Source: Candidatus Sulfopaludibacter sp. (lineage in GTDB: Bacteria; Acidobacteriota; Terriglobia; Bryobacterales; Bryobacteraceae). Taken from it: DNA of 37,685 bases. Position numbers and translations under genes: made by a program. Below are positions 1-9,489 of the stretch, piece after piece. The stretch lies in contig JARLGM010000053.1 in assembly GCA_031292755.1 (NCBI GenBank), forward strand, positions 1-37,685, written 5' to 3'. Below the pieces are notes generated by a model. That model made no database searches, had not been told where the DNA came from, and worked only from the letters and a program-made list of their open reading frames with translations. Every line of letters begins with the position of its first letter. The first letter of the stretch is position 1.

Positions 1-322
1 TGAAGCCGCCGCCGGGGAGGGTGGGCAGCCCGCTGGGTTTGTTGACGGCCAATAGATGGGGGTCTTCAAACAGGACTTCGAAGTGCTGAGGGGAGTCTGG
101 TTCGATCCAGGGTGGACGGTTCCAGACAAGGGTTTGGCCTAAAGTGACCGATTCGCTTCCGGTGGCGGTGACGCCGTTGAGGGTGACTTCGCCGTTGTTC
201 AGTGTTTGTTGCCAGGCTTGCGGGGTTGAGTGGGAGTAAAGGCTTGCCAAGTGGGAGAGCAGCGTTTGTCCATGGTATTTGCTGCCGATGATTGTGGTGT
301 AGGCATAGCCCTGGTTGAGCAT
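1..322 (-). CDS. RluA-family pseudouridine synthase, N-terminal part (cut by window edge)
   Basis: The minus-strand frame opening at ATG 322 reads MLNQGYAYTT..., then an S4-like RNA-binding segment (about residues 15-65), a WNRPPWIEPD stretch, and the catalytic-domain entry HLLAVNKPSGLPTLPGGGF (about residues 90-108). This order is characteristic of an RluA subgroup whose members nearly all start with MLNQGY. These enzymes isomerise specific uridines in rRNA or tRNA. The catalytic Asp motif lies beyond the left edge, so activity cannot be judged and the target RNA is unknown. The start was chosen by the conserved N-terminus, although the same frame stays open upstream to 502 through a HicA-like relic. 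No Shine-Dalgarno sequence precedes the ATG; a TACACT hexamer ends 8 bases before it, which would suit a leaderless transcript. Confidence 0.85.
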   Translation of the reverse strand, partial: MLNQGYAYTTIIGSKYHGQTLLSHLASLYSHSTPQAWQQTLNNGEVTLNGVTATGSESVTLGQTLVWNRPPWIEPDSPQHFEVLFEDPHLLAVNKPSGLPTLPGGGF

Positions 323-330
323 GTAGTTTG

Positions 331-336
331 AGTGTA
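331..336 (-). promoter_or_regulatory. -10-like hexamer TACACT before the rluA-type gene
   Basis: TACACT on the minus strand ends 8 bases before the ATG at 322. It fits the TANNNT pattern seen close to several other start codons here. No convincing -35 element was seen. The call rests on position and pattern only. Confidence 0.3.
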
Positions 337-388
337 AGCTATGGCATCTGCGGCGCGGCGAATAGAGAGTGTGGCGCCATCGATCAAG

Positions 389-502
389 AGGTATGATCAC
401 TCGCCGACAGGTTCCGGTCGGATCGCGCGCAACTCGTTGAATGGCCGCTTTGAGCCGCCAACCCGAGGACTCGAGTAGGCGGATCAGATCCCTGACCTTC
501 AT
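389..502 (-). pseudogene. HicA-like toxin relic, truncated and frameshifted
   Basis: From ATG 502 the minus strand reads MKVRDLIRLLESSGWRLK, a near-perfect HicA (YcfA-type mRNA interferase) N-terminus: MKvrdlIrlLesdGW. In intact HicA the next segment is a GSHRQF-type block with the catalytic His, then HPtkPGTvtiP. Here the frame continues with unrelated residues. A shifted frame gives GSKRPFN, with Lys where the His should be, and the original frame later gives DPTGTCRRVIIP, resembling the PGT-VTIP strand. This suggests compensating indels and loss of the catalytic His. No HicB antitoxin was seen next to it. The relic is in frame with the RluA-type start at 322. It could instead be a chance N-terminal extension, but the 18-residue match makes that less likely. 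Confidence 0.5.
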
Positions 503-649
503 CCCCTCACACGATACCGCTCCGTGTGCCCGGCGGGCAGAGTGTCCGACTGGCAGGACTGGCAGGCGGCACCGCACCTGGCCGCGCGAGCCACACGTCC
601 CTCGGCGGCGGTCTGACTGAACAGATTGACGTCAGCCTTTGGACTAGCA
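503..649. other. Intergenic stretch between HicA relic and small ORF
   Basis: No coding sequence is recognised. Positions around 549-566 hold a short tandem repeat (GACTGGCAG twice), and the sequence just left of the small gene's stop contains CTAGCACTAG. No HicB-like sequence and no T-tracted terminator hairpin are visible. Confidence 0.4.
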
Positions 650-913
650 CTAGCAGCGGTGCCGCGTCAGGTGCCGGCTCAACTCCCTGGACGCGGCCAG
701 ATGCTCGCCGCGCAGGCGGACCACGGAGGCGTAATTCGCTGGGGGTACCCTGCCTGCCGGATCTACCGCCCGTGCCATGACTTCGCTAATCGAAGGATAT
801 TGGATCGCGCCATTGCGGGTGATGGAAAATCCGTTACGCCCCGCCTCCGCGGCATAGGCGTCCCAGGCAGCCGTGCATCTCTGTTGCAGATCCTTCTTTT
901 CCTGGCACTGCAT
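650..913 (-). CDS. Small helical protein of unknown function
   Basis: From ATG 913 the frame encodes 87 residues starting MQCQEKKDLQQRC and ending RELSRHLTRHRC. An N-terminal Cys-containing helix, a spacer, a C-terminal amphipathic helix and a final H-x3-H-x-C pattern resemble small acidobacterial proteins I have seen but cannot name. An alternative GTG start at 931 overlaps the glycosyltransferase stop codon (GTGA) and would add six residues; such overlaps are the rule in this gene string. It is the last gene of the string, so it is probably co-transcribed with the glycosyltransferase. Its function is unknown. Confidence 0.5.
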   Translation of the reverse strand: MQCQEKKDLQQRCTAAWDAYAAEAGRNGFSITRNGAIQYPSISEVMARAVDPAGRVPPANYASVVRLRGEHLAASRELSRHLTRHRC

Positions 914-927
914 ACGGCTATCATCGA

Positions 928-3105
928 TCACCTTAATTTGAACAGGATGTTCGGCCCGGCATTGCCGGCGATTTCCAGCCCCCACTCGGGCGCCTCCGCC
1001 AGCAACTGCCAGCCCAGCGGCCCGTGGCCCGTATTCCCCAGCGGCACGAGCAGATATCGATAGCCCGCCCGGCGGACCACCGCCGTCGCCTCCAAACGCA
1101 GGTTCTCCAGCGGCCGGACGGCACTTGTGGCGCGATCGGTCAGCAGGCGCCACGTTCGGTCCGTTCCCCGCTGCCCGTACACATCCAGGGGAACGCCGTA
1201 TGCCGCCGAGTGCCCCGTCAGCATGGCCCCGCTCAGATTCTGCGGGTGATCCAGGTCCACTTCGAAAAACATTCCCGCCCGCGCCGGTTGCCAGGTGCGC
1301 CACACCGTCGAGCGGCGATTGTCCAACGCCAGTGGCGCCTCCCACAAGTTCGGCCACGCGCGCAGGCTCCACGACGGGCTGTTGAAGATCCGGTCCTCGC
1401 CCGACAACAGCCGCACCTCGGCGATGTCCCATTCGGCCGGATATCCTTGCGGCAAACGGAATCGCAGCGCCCGCAAACTGGCCAGCGGCCACGACGCGGT
1501 CCAATCGGAAAGCGGATCCTCCTTGTATTTCGCCGCCAGCCGCAGCGTGTCCACCAGGCGGTCGCCCTCCGCCGATTGCCAGGCTACCGATACATCGCGC
1601 GCCGCATACGCCGTGGCCACCGGCATCAGTGAAAAAATGCCGGCGTCCGGCGGAGTGTCGTGCTCCACCATGCGTGCCACGTTGTATTCGTTGGTGTGGT
1701 GCTGCAGGTAGTGCTCCTCGGTCTCGATTCCCAGCGCGGCTTTCCACGGCAGCTCGTGCAGGCGGAATGCGTAAGCGGGCTGCCATGCGTTCAACAAAGG
1801 CGGCAGGCACACCAGGGCCTGCACGGCGATGGCCGCCCAGGCAGCCTTTGCCGGCAGCACCATGCCCAGGGCAAACGCCGCCAGCACCACCGCCGGCATC
1901 AGGAAGCGCGCGCCGGTATTGCTGAACCAGGGGACCGCCAGAATCGCCGCCGCGATGAGGCACACGCGGCCCTCCCGCCGGCGCGCCGCCAGCAGGCCCA
2001 GCGGCAGCAGGAGCAGCAGCGGACCGTAGGTCCCAGAGAGCCCGTCTCCCAGCGCCAGTTGCCACGGAACCTGCGCCGGCGCAATACCGTGCAGCGACCG
2101 CATCCCTTCGGCCAGTTCGCGGTCGCTCCGCAGGTGAAAATACGCATTGGGGAAAAAGGAGTTCCCCAAAGGCGCAATCGGGTTGCCGGTCAGCAGCGCA
2201 TTGCGCACCATCCACGGCCCCGCCGCCAGAGCGATTCCCGCCGCCAGCAGAGCCGCGTCACGCCAACGCCGGCTCCGCCCGGAAACGGCAACGAACAACA
2301 CCGCCGCCGCCACAGCGAAGATGCCCGGGAATTTGATCGCGTAACAAAACCCGGCCAGCACCCCCGCCGGCAGCAGGTAACGCGCATCGCCCGTCTCACG
2401 CCAGGTGAGCAGCAGGTAGAAGGCGGCCAGGGTGAAGAACACCTGCGCGGCATCGTTGTAGGTGGAAGAGCCCGCGAGCCCCACCAGCGGCGCAGTCCAG
2501 TAGAAAACAGCCACCATCAGCGACCCCGTTTCGCTCATTCCCAGCCGCCGGCCCACGCGGAAAATCAGCGGCGCCGCCGCCGCGCTCACTCCGAATTCCA
2601 CCAGCTTGGCCGCGGCGTGCCGGCCGAACAGGAAGGCCATGGTAAACAACATTTCCATGCCCTGCGGGATCAGGTCATAGAAGCGGACGCGATCCGGGAA
2701 GCCGCCCAGACGGGCATATTCGTAAGCCAATCCGAGATGATAAGTGATGCCGTCCGGCTGCACTTCCGGCGCCAGCGCATTCACCAGGTAGAACATTCCG
2801 TAGCCCGCGAAGATGACCCAGGCCGCATAGGCGATCGGTCTTGACGGCGCGGACGATGTCTCCTGCGTGGCCGGCCGGTGCCACCGGATTGCCGCGATGC
2901 CGCACGCCCCCACCGCCAGCAACACCGGCCAGATGGCCGCATGGCACAGCAGCAGCACGAACACCACCGCACTTTCGGCGGCGGCTCCGATGGCCAGGCG
3001 GATCTCCGGCGGCGCGGCCAGCCGCCGTAACAGAATCCCGCCCAACCCGTACGCCGCCGCCAGCGTGAACGCGCCGCCGAAAAGTGTGGAGAGCAGGTGG
3101 AACAA
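928..3105 (-). CDS. GT-C membrane glycosyltransferase-like protein with C-terminal soluble domain
   Basis: The protein has 725 residues. The first 460 or so form about ten to twelve hydrophobic helices. The loop after the third or fourth helix contains APEVQPDGITYHL (about 112-124), whose acidic residues and His sit where GT-C (PMT/ArnT/GT39-like) enzymes bind metal and polyprenyl-phosphate sugar donors. The last 200 or so residues are soluble and contain a beta-rich, discoidin-like stretch (around MFFEVDLDHPQNLSGAML). Likely role: moving a sugar from a lipid carrier to an envelope acceptor. Donor and acceptor are unknown. The start is TTG, two bases after the blaI-type stop, so translation is probably coupled. 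A DUF-type membrane protein without transferase activity remains possible. Confidence 0.65.
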   Translation of the reverse strand: MFHLLSTLFGGAFTLAAAYGLGGILLRRLAAPPEIRLAIGAAAESAVVFVLLLCHAAIWPVLLAVGACGIAAIRWHRPATQETSSAPSRPIAYAAWVIFAGYGMFYLVNALAPEVQPDGITYHLGLAYEYARLGGFPDRVRFYDLIPQGMEMLFTMAFLFGRHAAAKLVEFGVSAAAAPLIFRVGRRLGMSETGSLMVAVFYWTAPLVGLAGSSTYNDAAQVFFTLAAFYLLLTWRETGDARYLLPAGVLAGFCYAIKFPGIFAVAAAVLFVAVSGRSRRWRDAALLAAGIALAAGPWMVRNALLTGNPIAPLGNSFFPNAYFHLRSDRELAEGMRSLHGIAPAQVPWQLALGDGLSGTYGPLLLLLPLGLLAARRREGRVCLIAAAILAVPWFSNTGARFLMPAVVLAAFALGMVLPAKAAWAAIAVQALVCLPPLLNAWQPAYAFRLHELPWKAALGIETEEHYLQHHTNEYNVARMVEHDTPPDAGIFSLMPVATAYAARDVSVAWQSAEGDRLVDTLRLAAKYKEDPLSDWTASWPLASLRALRFRLPQGYPAEWDIAEVRLLSGEDRIFNSPSWSLRAWPNLWEAPLALDNRRSTVWRTWQPARAGMFFEVDLDHPQNLSGAMLTGHSAAYGVPLDVYGQRGTDRTWRLLTDRATSAVRPLENLRLEATAVVRRAGYRYLLVPLGNTGHGPLGWQLLAEAPEWGLEIAGNAGPNILFKLR

Positions 3106-3107
3106 TG

Positions 3108-3509
3108 CTAGAGCAGCACCGTATCGATGCGCGCGTCGTCTTCGCCAACCGTGGTGGGCGCGCCGCCAACCACTGCCGCTGCCGCATGTCCGGCGCCGCG
3201 AAGGAATGCGATCAACTGCTCCTCCGAACCGTCGAAGTAACCGTCCACCAGTTCCCGTATGGCGGCCCGCCGCATCTCATCGCGCGGCGTCTGCGGAGAA
3301 TACAGAAACGCGCGGCCCACCTTCTGCCGCGTGAGTTTGCCCTTGTGCACCAGCCGGTCGAGCACCGTCATGATGGTGGTATAGGCCAGGGGACGCGTCT
3401 GCGACACAATCGCCTGCACGTCTTTGACCCGGCCTTGCTGCAACGACCACAGCGCCTTCAGGCACAACAGCTCAAGAGGTGGAGGAACATCGCGAGCGGA
3501 TTTCGGCAT
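3108..3509 (-). CDS. BlaI/MecI/CopY-family transcriptional repressor
   Basis: The gene encodes 133 residues. The winged helix-turn-helix includes PPPLELLCLKALW (9-21), VKDVQAIV (29-36) and the recognition helix TTIMTVLDRLVHKGKL (44-59), followed by the wing GRAFLYSPQ and a C-terminal dimerisation helix pair. This is the standard BlaI layout; the family binds dyads as dimers and is relieved when a BlaR1/M56 protease cleaves it. No M56 sensor gene adjoins it, so its inducer is not evident. The ATG shares one base with the upstream yhaM-type stop (TGATG), and a TTG three bases earlier is an alternative start. The C-terminal tail is slightly long and Ala/Gly/Val-rich. It may repress its own string or act elsewhere. 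Confidence 0.85.
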   Translation of the reverse strand: MPKSARDVPPPLELLCLKALWSLQQGRVKDVQAIVSQTRPLAYTTIMTVLDRLVHKGKLTRQKVGRAFLYSPQTPRDEMRRAAIRELVDGYFDGSEEQLIAFLRGAGHAAAAVVGGAPTTVGEDDARIDTVLL

Positions 3510-4657
3510 CAACTTTCCTGTTTGGGCCCATTGGAGTGCAACGCCTGTTTCAGCTTATCGGCAAACGCCGAATCCGGTTTCGGCGCGAACAGCGGGTGCA
3601 TCGCGGCGGCGGGAGGCGCCACGGGTTTCCCGGATTCGGCGGCGAGTTCCGGATCCACGGGGCGCGCGGGAGGGCGCGGCGCCCGCGTCTCCGCCGCCTG
3701 ATTCAGATAGCGATCCTTCTTGAGCGCCGACCGCTCCAGCGCGGCATTGAACGTGGTAAAGCAGCCGTCCACCTGCCTGTCGTTTTCAATCAGCGCGCGC
3801 ATGCACTCCATCTTTGAATCCATGTCGTCCAGGTAGTGGAGCAGCACCGCCTCCGGAAACTGCGGCACTTTGGGCGAACCGAATTCGAGCTGCCCGTGAT
3901 GGCTCAGGATCATGTGCTCCACCAGTGTGCGCAACAGTGGCGGAAAATCCGCCAGCCCGCGCAGTTTGTCCGCTACCATGCGCATGGCGATATTGATGTG
4001 CCCGATCAGTTGCCCTTCGTTGGAATAAGAGAAGCCGCGTTCGTAATTCAGCTCGTAGATCTTGCCGATATCGTGCAGCACCACGCCGGTGAGCAACAGG
4101 TCGCAATCCACCTGCGGATAATGCGGACCGACCGCCTTCGCCAGGGTGCACAGCGACAGCACGTGCTCGATCAGTCCGCCCAGGTAGGCATGGTGGATGG
4201 TCTTGGCCGCCGGCGCCCGGCGATAGCGGATCGCGATGTCCGGATCGTCCAGCATGGCGTTCAGCAAACTCTTCAGGTGCGGATTGCCGATGCCTTCCAC
4301 CACGCCGCGGAGATCGCTCCACATCTGGTCGGGATCGCGCCGCGACGAGGGGAAGTAATCGCCGAATTCGATTTCGCTGTCGTCCATCCGCCGCATCTTG
4401 TGGACGGTCAACTGCGGGCGATTGTGAAACACCTGGATCAGTCCTTTGACCTTCACGAAATCGTCGCGGTCAAAGCTGTCGATCACTTCCGCCACGTTGT
4501 CCCACATCTTGGCGTCGAGTTCGCCGGTGCGGTCGCCCAGCAGCAAAGAGAGGTACAGCTCTCCCGATTTCTTTTGGCGGATTTCTTTGGAGTGAACCAG
4601 GAAAGAGGTGGTGATGACCTTGTTCGGCTCCAGTTCCTTCACGAAAGGAGATTTCAT
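3509..4657 (-). CDS. yhaM: YhaM-type 3'-5' exoribonuclease (OB fold plus HD domain)
   Basis: The protein has 382 residues. Residues 10-95 form an OB-type nucleic-acid binding domain (SGELYLSLLLGDRTGELDAKMW). Residues 120-300 form an HD phosphohydrolase domain with metal ligands in the expected order: H165 in GGLIEHVLS, H195-D196 in VLHDIGK, H220, H253-H254 and D278. The YhaM/CBF1 family degrades RNA, and in some cases single-stranded DNA, from the 3' end. Compared with Bacillus YhaM (about 314 residues) there is an extra Pro/Ala-rich tail from about 310, probably disordered. The start overlaps the isomerase stop as ATGA with no Shine-Dalgarno sequence, which indicates translational coupling. 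It acts in the cytoplasm, probably in mRNA turnover. Confidence 0.85.
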   Translation of the reverse strand: MKSPFVKELEPNKVITTSFLVHSKEIRQKKSGELYLSLLLGDRTGELDAKMWDNVAEVIDSFDRDDFVKVKGLIQVFHNRPQLTVHKMRRMDDSEIEFGDYFPSSRRDPDQMWSDLRGVVEGIGNPHLKSLLNAMLDDPDIAIRYRRAPAAKTIHHAYLGGLIEHVLSLCTLAKAVGPHYPQVDCDLLLTGVVLHDIGKIYELNYERGFSYSNEGQLIGHINIAMRMVADKLRGLADFPPLLRTLVEHMILSHHGQLEFGSPKVPQFPEAVLLHYLDDMDSKMECMRALIENDRQVDGCFTTFNAALERSALKKDRYLNQAAETRAPRPPARPVDPELAAESGKPVAPPAAAMHPLFAPKPDSAFADKLKQALHSNGPKQES

Positions 4658-5976
4658 TGTTTGATGGGCGGCAGGGGCGGCAGTTCCACCTTCGGCTTCG
4701 GAGGCTTTTCCGCTTTTGCAACCTTCACCTTATCCGCCGAAACGGCGGTCTGCGGACCCTGTGGATTCTTGCCGGATTCGTCCTTCGCCGTGCTCGGCGT
4801 CGTGTCAGTGTCGTCACTCACCTTCTTGTGAGTCCCGGGAATCGGCACGAAACCCATCAGCTTGATGGGACCCTGTTTCAGGTGCGCGGCCACTTCTTCC
4901 TTGGTGGTGGTCTGCGGCTTCAGCGCCGTCACATCGTGCCAGCTCGTGTCCTTGCCGGGCGCGGCGCCGGTATCCACGTAGCCGTCCTTGATTTGCAGGA
5001 AGGCGTCCTGGCGAAGCTTGGTCAGATACTCGCGGAACTTCGGCTGCATCTTGGGGCGCGCCAGGACGTCCTGAATCTGGTCCTTGGCTTCTTCGAACGA
5101 TTCCAAGCCCTCCTCATACCGCTCTTCCACTTTCAAAATGAGAAATCCGTGAATCGGCGCATCCACTTTGATCGGGTCGAGAACCGTTCCCTTTTTGGCG
5201 GAGAAGACGAGTTTATCCAGGTCGGCGCGCAGTTGCCCCTTTTCGGCAGGAGGCAGTTGGCCCCCGGCCTTGGCCGTTTCGGGATCGTCGGAATAAGCTG
5301 ACACCAGTTCGGTGAACTTTTCCCCCTTGCGGGCGCGATCGGCAATTTCCTTGGCCTTCTTCTCGGCGTTGGCTACCTGCTCCGGAGTCTTGCCTTCGGT
5401 CGAGATGATGATCTGGCTCAGAAACACCTGCGCCTTCCGCGTGAATTCAGCCTGGTGGTCGTCGTAATACTTCTTCATTTCCGCTTCGGGAACGGCGATC
5501 CGCGAACTGACTTCGTTGCTGACTACGCGGCTGGTCAAAATCTGGTTCGTCAGCTTTTGTTTGTAGTCTTCGTAGGACAGCCCGGTCTGCTCGTGGATGA
5601 ACGCTTCGAATTTATCCTCGTCCGCCAGCTTCGGATCCGCCTTCATGGCTTCCAGCTTCGCCTGGCCCAGCCGCTTGATCACATCGGCGTCCACCTTCAG
5701 GTCCAGGTCTTTGCCCTTTTGCACCAGCAGCAGTTCGTCGATCTTCTCGCGCAGCATGTCCTTCGATTGTTCCTGCAACGCAGACTGCAGCGCCGGTCCC
5801 GAAAGCTTCTGTTCCTGCCGCAGGTACATTTCCAGCTCGCGCATCTGCTCGGTAAGTTCGCCGCGCGTGATGATGTCGCCGTTCACCTTCACGGCGATCT
5901 CTTCTACCACGCGAACATCCGCTGCCGTGGCAAACGCAGCGCCAGCCATCAGAAGTACTACAAACCTGCTAGACAT
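4654..5976 (-). CDS. Secreted SurA/PpiC-type peptidyl-prolyl cis-trans isomerase
   Basis: The protein has 440 residues. A signal peptide of about 19 residues precedes VRVVEEIAVKVNGDIITRGEL, the classic SurA N-terminal chaperone entry. The SurA_N helical region runs to about 160. A parvulin domain at about 180-285 includes QVFLSQIIIST, AKEIADRARKGEKFTELVSAYSDD and a GGQLPP segment, followed by the helical return (FEEAKDQIQDVL). Residues 365-440 are Lys/Pro/Thr-rich and low complexity, perhaps a disordered tail. Likely role: folding of outer-membrane or secreted proteins in the periplasm. A TAAAAT hexamer and a GAAAGGA ribosome site lie just upstream, between this gene and mfd, so it may have its own promoter besides read-through. 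Confidence 0.88.
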   Translation of the reverse strand: MSSRFVVLLMAGAAFATAADVRVVEEIAVKVNGDIITRGELTEQMRELEMYLRQEQKLSGPALQSALQEQSKDMLREKIDELLLVQKGKDLDLKVDADVIKRLGQAKLEAMKADPKLADEDKFEAFIHEQTGLSYEDYKQKLTNQILTSRVVSNEVSSRIAVPEAEMKKYYDDHQAEFTRKAQVFLSQIIISTEGKTPEQVANAEKKAKEIADRARKGEKFTELVSAYSDDPETAKAGGQLPPAEKGQLRADLDKLVFSAKKGTVLDPIKVDAPIHGFLILKVEERYEEGLESFEEAKDQIQDVLARPKMQPKFREYLTKLRQDAFLQIKDGYVDTGAAPGKDTSWHDVTALKPQTTTKEEVAAHLKQGPIKLMGFVPIPGTHKKVSDDTDTTPSTAKDESGKNPQGPQTAVSADKVKVAKAEKPPKPKVELPPLPPIKQ

Positions 5977-5990
5977 AATCTTGTCCTTTC

Positions 5991-5996
5991 ATTTTA
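5991..5996 (-). promoter_or_regulatory. Probable -10 element (TAAAAT) and ribosome site for the isomerase gene
   Basis: TAAAAT on the minus strand lies 14 bases before the ATG at 5976, and GAAAGGA at 5984-5990 is a well-spaced ribosome site. The hexamer sits in the 30-base gap after mfd. No clear -35 element was seen, and the short leader leaves the exact start of transcription open. Confidence 0.35.
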
Positions 5997-6006
5997 CCAT
6001 CGCGGG

Positions 6007-9000
6007 CTACGCCCTCAATTCCGCCAGTCTTTCGGACAGGAATCGCAGCACGTCTCCCGCGGATGTCTGACCATCCAGGGGTAACAGCAAGACGCCTGCC
6101 GGAGTGAAGGATGCTCCCCGGTTTTTGCCCACCGTCCCCATAAGCCGGGCCGGATCGACTCGCGTCTCCTTGTGGAACTTTATATTCAACACGTTATGCC
6201 GCCGGTCCACCGCTTCGATGCCCAACTGCTCGGCCACAGTCTTCAGCGCCGAGTAGTGCAGCAGGTTGCGGACTGCCTCAGGCAGTGTGCCGTAGCGATC
6301 CTCCAGTTCCTTTTCGGCACGGTCCCTCGCGTCGGCGTCAGCGGCGTTGGCGATTTGCCGGTAGGCCCGCAGGCGCTGGTTCTCATCGGCGATATACTCC
6401 GGTGGAATGCGGATGTCCAGCCCCAGATTGAGAGCGGAATGGATCTCTGGCACTACTTCTTCGCCCTTTAGCTCGCGGACGGTTTCGTCCAGCAGGCGCA
6501 CATAGGTGTCAAACCCGACCGAGTTGATGTGGCCGTGCTGCTCGCCGCCCAGCAGATTTCCGGCGCCGCGCAATTCCAAATCGAGCGCGGCGATCTTGAA
6601 GCCCGCCCCCAAATCGCTGAATTCCTTTAATGCCGCCAGGCGCTTCCGGGCAATCTCGGTCAGTTCCGTATCGGGCGGTACCAGCAGATAAGCGTACGCC
6701 CGTCGATTGCTGCGGCCCACCCGTCCGCGCAGTTGGTACAACTCCGACAGGCCGTACCGCTCGGCATTTTCGATAATCATGGTGTTGGCAAGTGGGATAT
6801 CCAGACCGTTTTCTATAATTGTCGTACACACCAGAATGTCGAACTCGTGGCGAGTGAACTGAAGCATCGTCTTTTCCAACTCCGCCTCACCCATCTGGCC
6901 ATGGCCGACGCCGATTCGCGCATTCGGCGCCAGTTGCTGAATCATCGCCGCTCGCGCCCAGATGGAATCCACCCGATTATGCAGAAAATAGACCTGGCCG
7001 CCGCGTCCCAATTCCAGTTCGACCGCCGAGCGAATCAACTCCGGCTGAAAGGGCGCCACTACGGTGTTGATGGCGAGCCGGTCCTTGGGCGGTGTCTCGA
7101 TCACCGACATGTCACGGAGGCCCAGCAATGACATATGTAGTGTACGAGGAATCGGGGTCGCGCTCATACTGATCACATCCACCGTTTTCTTTAGCTGCTT
7201 CAGGCGCTCTTTGTGTTTGACGCCGAAACGCTGCTCCTCGTCCAGGATGACCAGGCCCAAATCCCGAAACTCGACGTCCTGCGAGAGCAGCCGATGCGTG
7301 CCGATGGCGATATCGATCTTGCCTTCCGCCAGTTCCACCAGCGACTCCTTGATTTCCTTGGGCGAACGGAAACGGCTGAACATGGCAACCCGAACGGGAA
7401 ACGGTGCGAACCGCCGTTTGAAGGTCTCGAAATGCTGAAACGCTAACACTGTAGTAGGTGCCATGACCGCCACCTGTTTGCCATCGCCCAGAGCCTTGAA
7501 CGTGGCGCGCATCACCACCTCCGTCTTGCCGTAGCCCACATCGCCGCACAGCAGCCGATCCATCGGTTGCGGCCCCTCCATGTCGCGCTTGATCTCGGCA
7601 ATCGCCGTAATCTGGTCCTTAGTCTCGGTGAATTCGAAGGCGTCTTCAAACTCCCGCTGCCAGTTGCTATCCAGTGAGAATTGAAAGCCTTCCGCCATCT
7701 TGCGGCCGGCGTAGAGCTTCAAAAGCTCGTCCGCCATGTCACGCATTTTGGCTTTGATCCGCGTTTTGGTGCGCGACCACGTGGCCCCACCCATGCGGTC
7801 CAGCGCCGGCTTGGATTCACCGGCGCCGCGGAAGCGCTGTACCAGGTCCATGCGAGTCAACGGCACGTACAACTTGGCGCCGCCGGAGTATTCCAGCAGC
7901 ATGTAATCGCCTTGCGCTTCGCCTTGTGAGATTTCCCTCAGTCCCAGGTATTGCGCCACGCCGTGTTCGGAGTGAACCACATAATCGCCCGGCTTGAGGT
8001 CGATCAGATCGGCGGAAAAAGCCGCGGCGGCGGACTTGGAAGAGGGAGCCCGTGCCACCAGTTCCGAGGTCTCGAACAGGTCTTCGGACCCAAATACTAC
8101 AAGATTCGAATCATGGAACGCCGTGCCCCGCCGGATCTGCCCCTTCACCAGGTAAATGCTAGCGACGCTGCCAGCCATGTAGGCGCGTTCCGCCAGGTAG
8201 GCGGGGGTGGAATCGCTTTGAGCCAGCCCGAGTTGATAAGCGACGCCGTATTCGTTCAGAATGTCCGCAACGCGCTCAATCTCGCCCGTGGAGGACGCGA
8301 AGAAGGCCACGCGGTTCCCCGCTTCCACCAGGTTGCGAGCCTCCGCAATCGCCACTTGCATGTTGCCGTGAAAGCTCAGCGAGGGGCGGGTGGCGATGTG
8401 CAGGTTGTCGTCGCCGTCTCGCGACCATCCGATCTCCAGTTCCTTCAAAGAGAGCTGCGGCGATGCGGCGGCATGGCGTTCCAGTTCCTCCCAGCGAAAG
8501 TAAATACGATCCGGGTCGTAGATGGGCGAGACGGGGGTTTGTTCCAGCCGCTTCCAGAACCGTTCCGCCGCCCCGCGGACCTGCTCAGGCTCGTCCCAAA
8601 GCACGATGGGCCGGTCGACCAGGGAGAAGACCGAGGAGTTGTGCGGCCGGACCATGGGCGTCAGCAATTCCCAGCCGGCGAAAGGCTCACCGGGCGCGGG
8701 CAATTCCCGTTCCGGTACGCCGGATTCCTCCAGCAACTCCCGTAATTGCAACAGAAGCGCCGCCGATCTCTGATACTCCGTCAAAGGTAGTAGCAGGCAA
8801 TCCTCTACCTTCAGCACGCTGCGCTGCGATTCCACATCGAACCGCCGGATGGACTCCACCTGGTCGCCAAACAGGTCGATGCGCATGGGCTTGGGCGTCT
8901 CGGGCGAAAATACGTCCAGAATTCCGCCGCGCAGAGAGTATTCGCCCACCATTTCCACCGGCTCCCGGCGCTCATAGCCGACACTTTCCAGGTGGGCAAT

Positions 9001-9489
9001 CACCTCATCCAGCGGGAGTTCTTCGCCCACCCGCAGTCTCAGCGCGAGTTGGCGGTAGAAATCGCCGGATTCGATCCGCAAAAGCGCCGACGGCACGGGA
9101 AGGATGGTGATTGGCACCCGCTGAGTCGCCAGGCGCCAGAGTCCGACGACCCGCTCCTCCAGCAGTTCGGCGTGCGGGGAAAGGTTCTGGAGCGGCAGAA
9201 CGTCCAGAGCCGGAAGGAGTTGCGGTCCCGTCCGGGCATCGGCCACCAACAGTTCGTAGAATGTGTTGACGGCCTCGGAAAGCGCCTCCGCCTGTTTATT
9301 GCCATCTACTACAAGAATCAGAGGACGATTGAGGGTGTGAGCCAGCAGCACCGAATAGACAGCCTTGGCGGTGGTGGTGAGGCCGGAAAGGGAAGCGTTG
9401 CCTCCCCCGGAGAGGCGGCGCACCGCGTCGAGAAAACCGGTGTCTCGCCCCAACTCCAGGAATAGGTCGCGAACGGCTGGATGAATCAA
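6007..9489 (-). CDS. mfd: Transcription-repair coupling factor Mfd
   Basis: The protein has 1160 residues, the full family length. Mfd pushes or removes RNA polymerase stalled at DNA lesions and recruits UvrA. Visible in order: an N-terminal UvrB-homology module ([22 protein letters not shown] is split across about 90-115); the RNA-polymerase-interacting domain starting at about 495 with [17 protein letters not shown]; a RecG-like SF2 motor with Walker [11 protein letters not shown] (about 650), motif [16 protein letters not shown] (about 745) and motif [11 protein letters not shown]; and the C-terminal TRCF domain. The start is TTG, overlapping the upstream adenylyltransferase stop (TTGA). 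No broken motif was seen. Confidence 0.97.
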   Translation of the reverse strand: MIHPAVRDLFLELGRDTGFLDAVRRLSGGGNASLSGLTTTAKAVYSVLLAHTLNRPLILVVDGNKQAEALSEAVNTFYELLVADARTGPQLLPALDVLPLQNLSPHAELLEERVVGLWRLATQRVPITILPVPSALLRIESGDFYRQLALRLRVGEELPLDEVIAHLESVGYERREPVEMVGEYSLRGGILDVFSPETPKPMRIDLFGDQVESIRRFDVESQRSVLKVEDCLLLPLTEYQRSAALLLQLRELLEESGVPERELPAPGEPFAGWELLTPMVRPHNSSVFSLVDRPIVLWDEPEQVRGAAERFWKRLEQTPVSPIYDPDRIYFRWEELERHAAASPQLSLKELEIGWSRDGDDNLHIATRPSLSFHGNMQVAIAEARNLVEAGNRVAFFASSTGEIERVADILNEYGVAYQLGLAQSDSTPAYLAERAYMAGSVASIYLVKGQIRRGTAFHDSNLVVFGSEDLFETSELVARAPSSKSAAAAFSADLIDLKPGDYVVHSEHGVAQYLGLREISQGEAQGDYMLLEYSGGAKLYVPLTRMDLVQRFRGAGESKPALDRMGGATWSRTKTRIKAKMRDMADELLKLYAGRKMAEGFQFSLDSNWQREFEDAFEFTETKDQITAIAEIKRDMEGPQPMDRLLCGDVGYGKTEVVMRATFKALGDGKQVAVMAPTTVLAFQHFETFKRRFAPFPVRVAMFSRFRSPKEIKESLVELAEGKIDIAIGTHRLLSQDVEFRDLGLVILDEEQRFGVKHKERLKQLKKTVDVISMSATPIPRTLHMSLLGLRDMSVIETPPKDRLAINTVVAPFQPELIRSAVELELGRGGQVYFLHNRVDSIWARAAMIQQLAPNARIGVGHGQMGEAELEKTMLQFTRHEFDILVCTTIIENGLDIPLANTMIIENAERYGLSELYQLRGRVGRSNRRAYAYLLVPPDTELTEIARKRLAALKEFSDLGAGFKIAALDLELRGAGNLLGGEQHGHINSVGFDTYVRLLDETVRELKGEEVVPEIHSALNLGLDIRIPPEYIADENQRLRAYRQIANAADADARDRAEKELEDRYGTLPEAVRNLLHYSALKTVAEQLGIEAVDRRHNVLNIKFHKETRVDPARLMGTVGKNRGASFTPAGVLLLPLDGQTSAGDVLRFLSERLAELRA

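Noticed and set aside
109..118. GGTTCGATCC, a tRNA T-loop-like string
   Set aside because: It lies inside the RluA-type coding frame, and no acceptor, D or anticodon arms pair around it.
650..2215. A 521-codon minus-strand frame covering the small ORF and much of the glycosyltransferase gene
   Set aside because: Only its last 90 or so codons, beyond the glycosyltransferase stop, look protein-like; the rest is an out-of-frame shadow rich in Gly, Ala and Arg.
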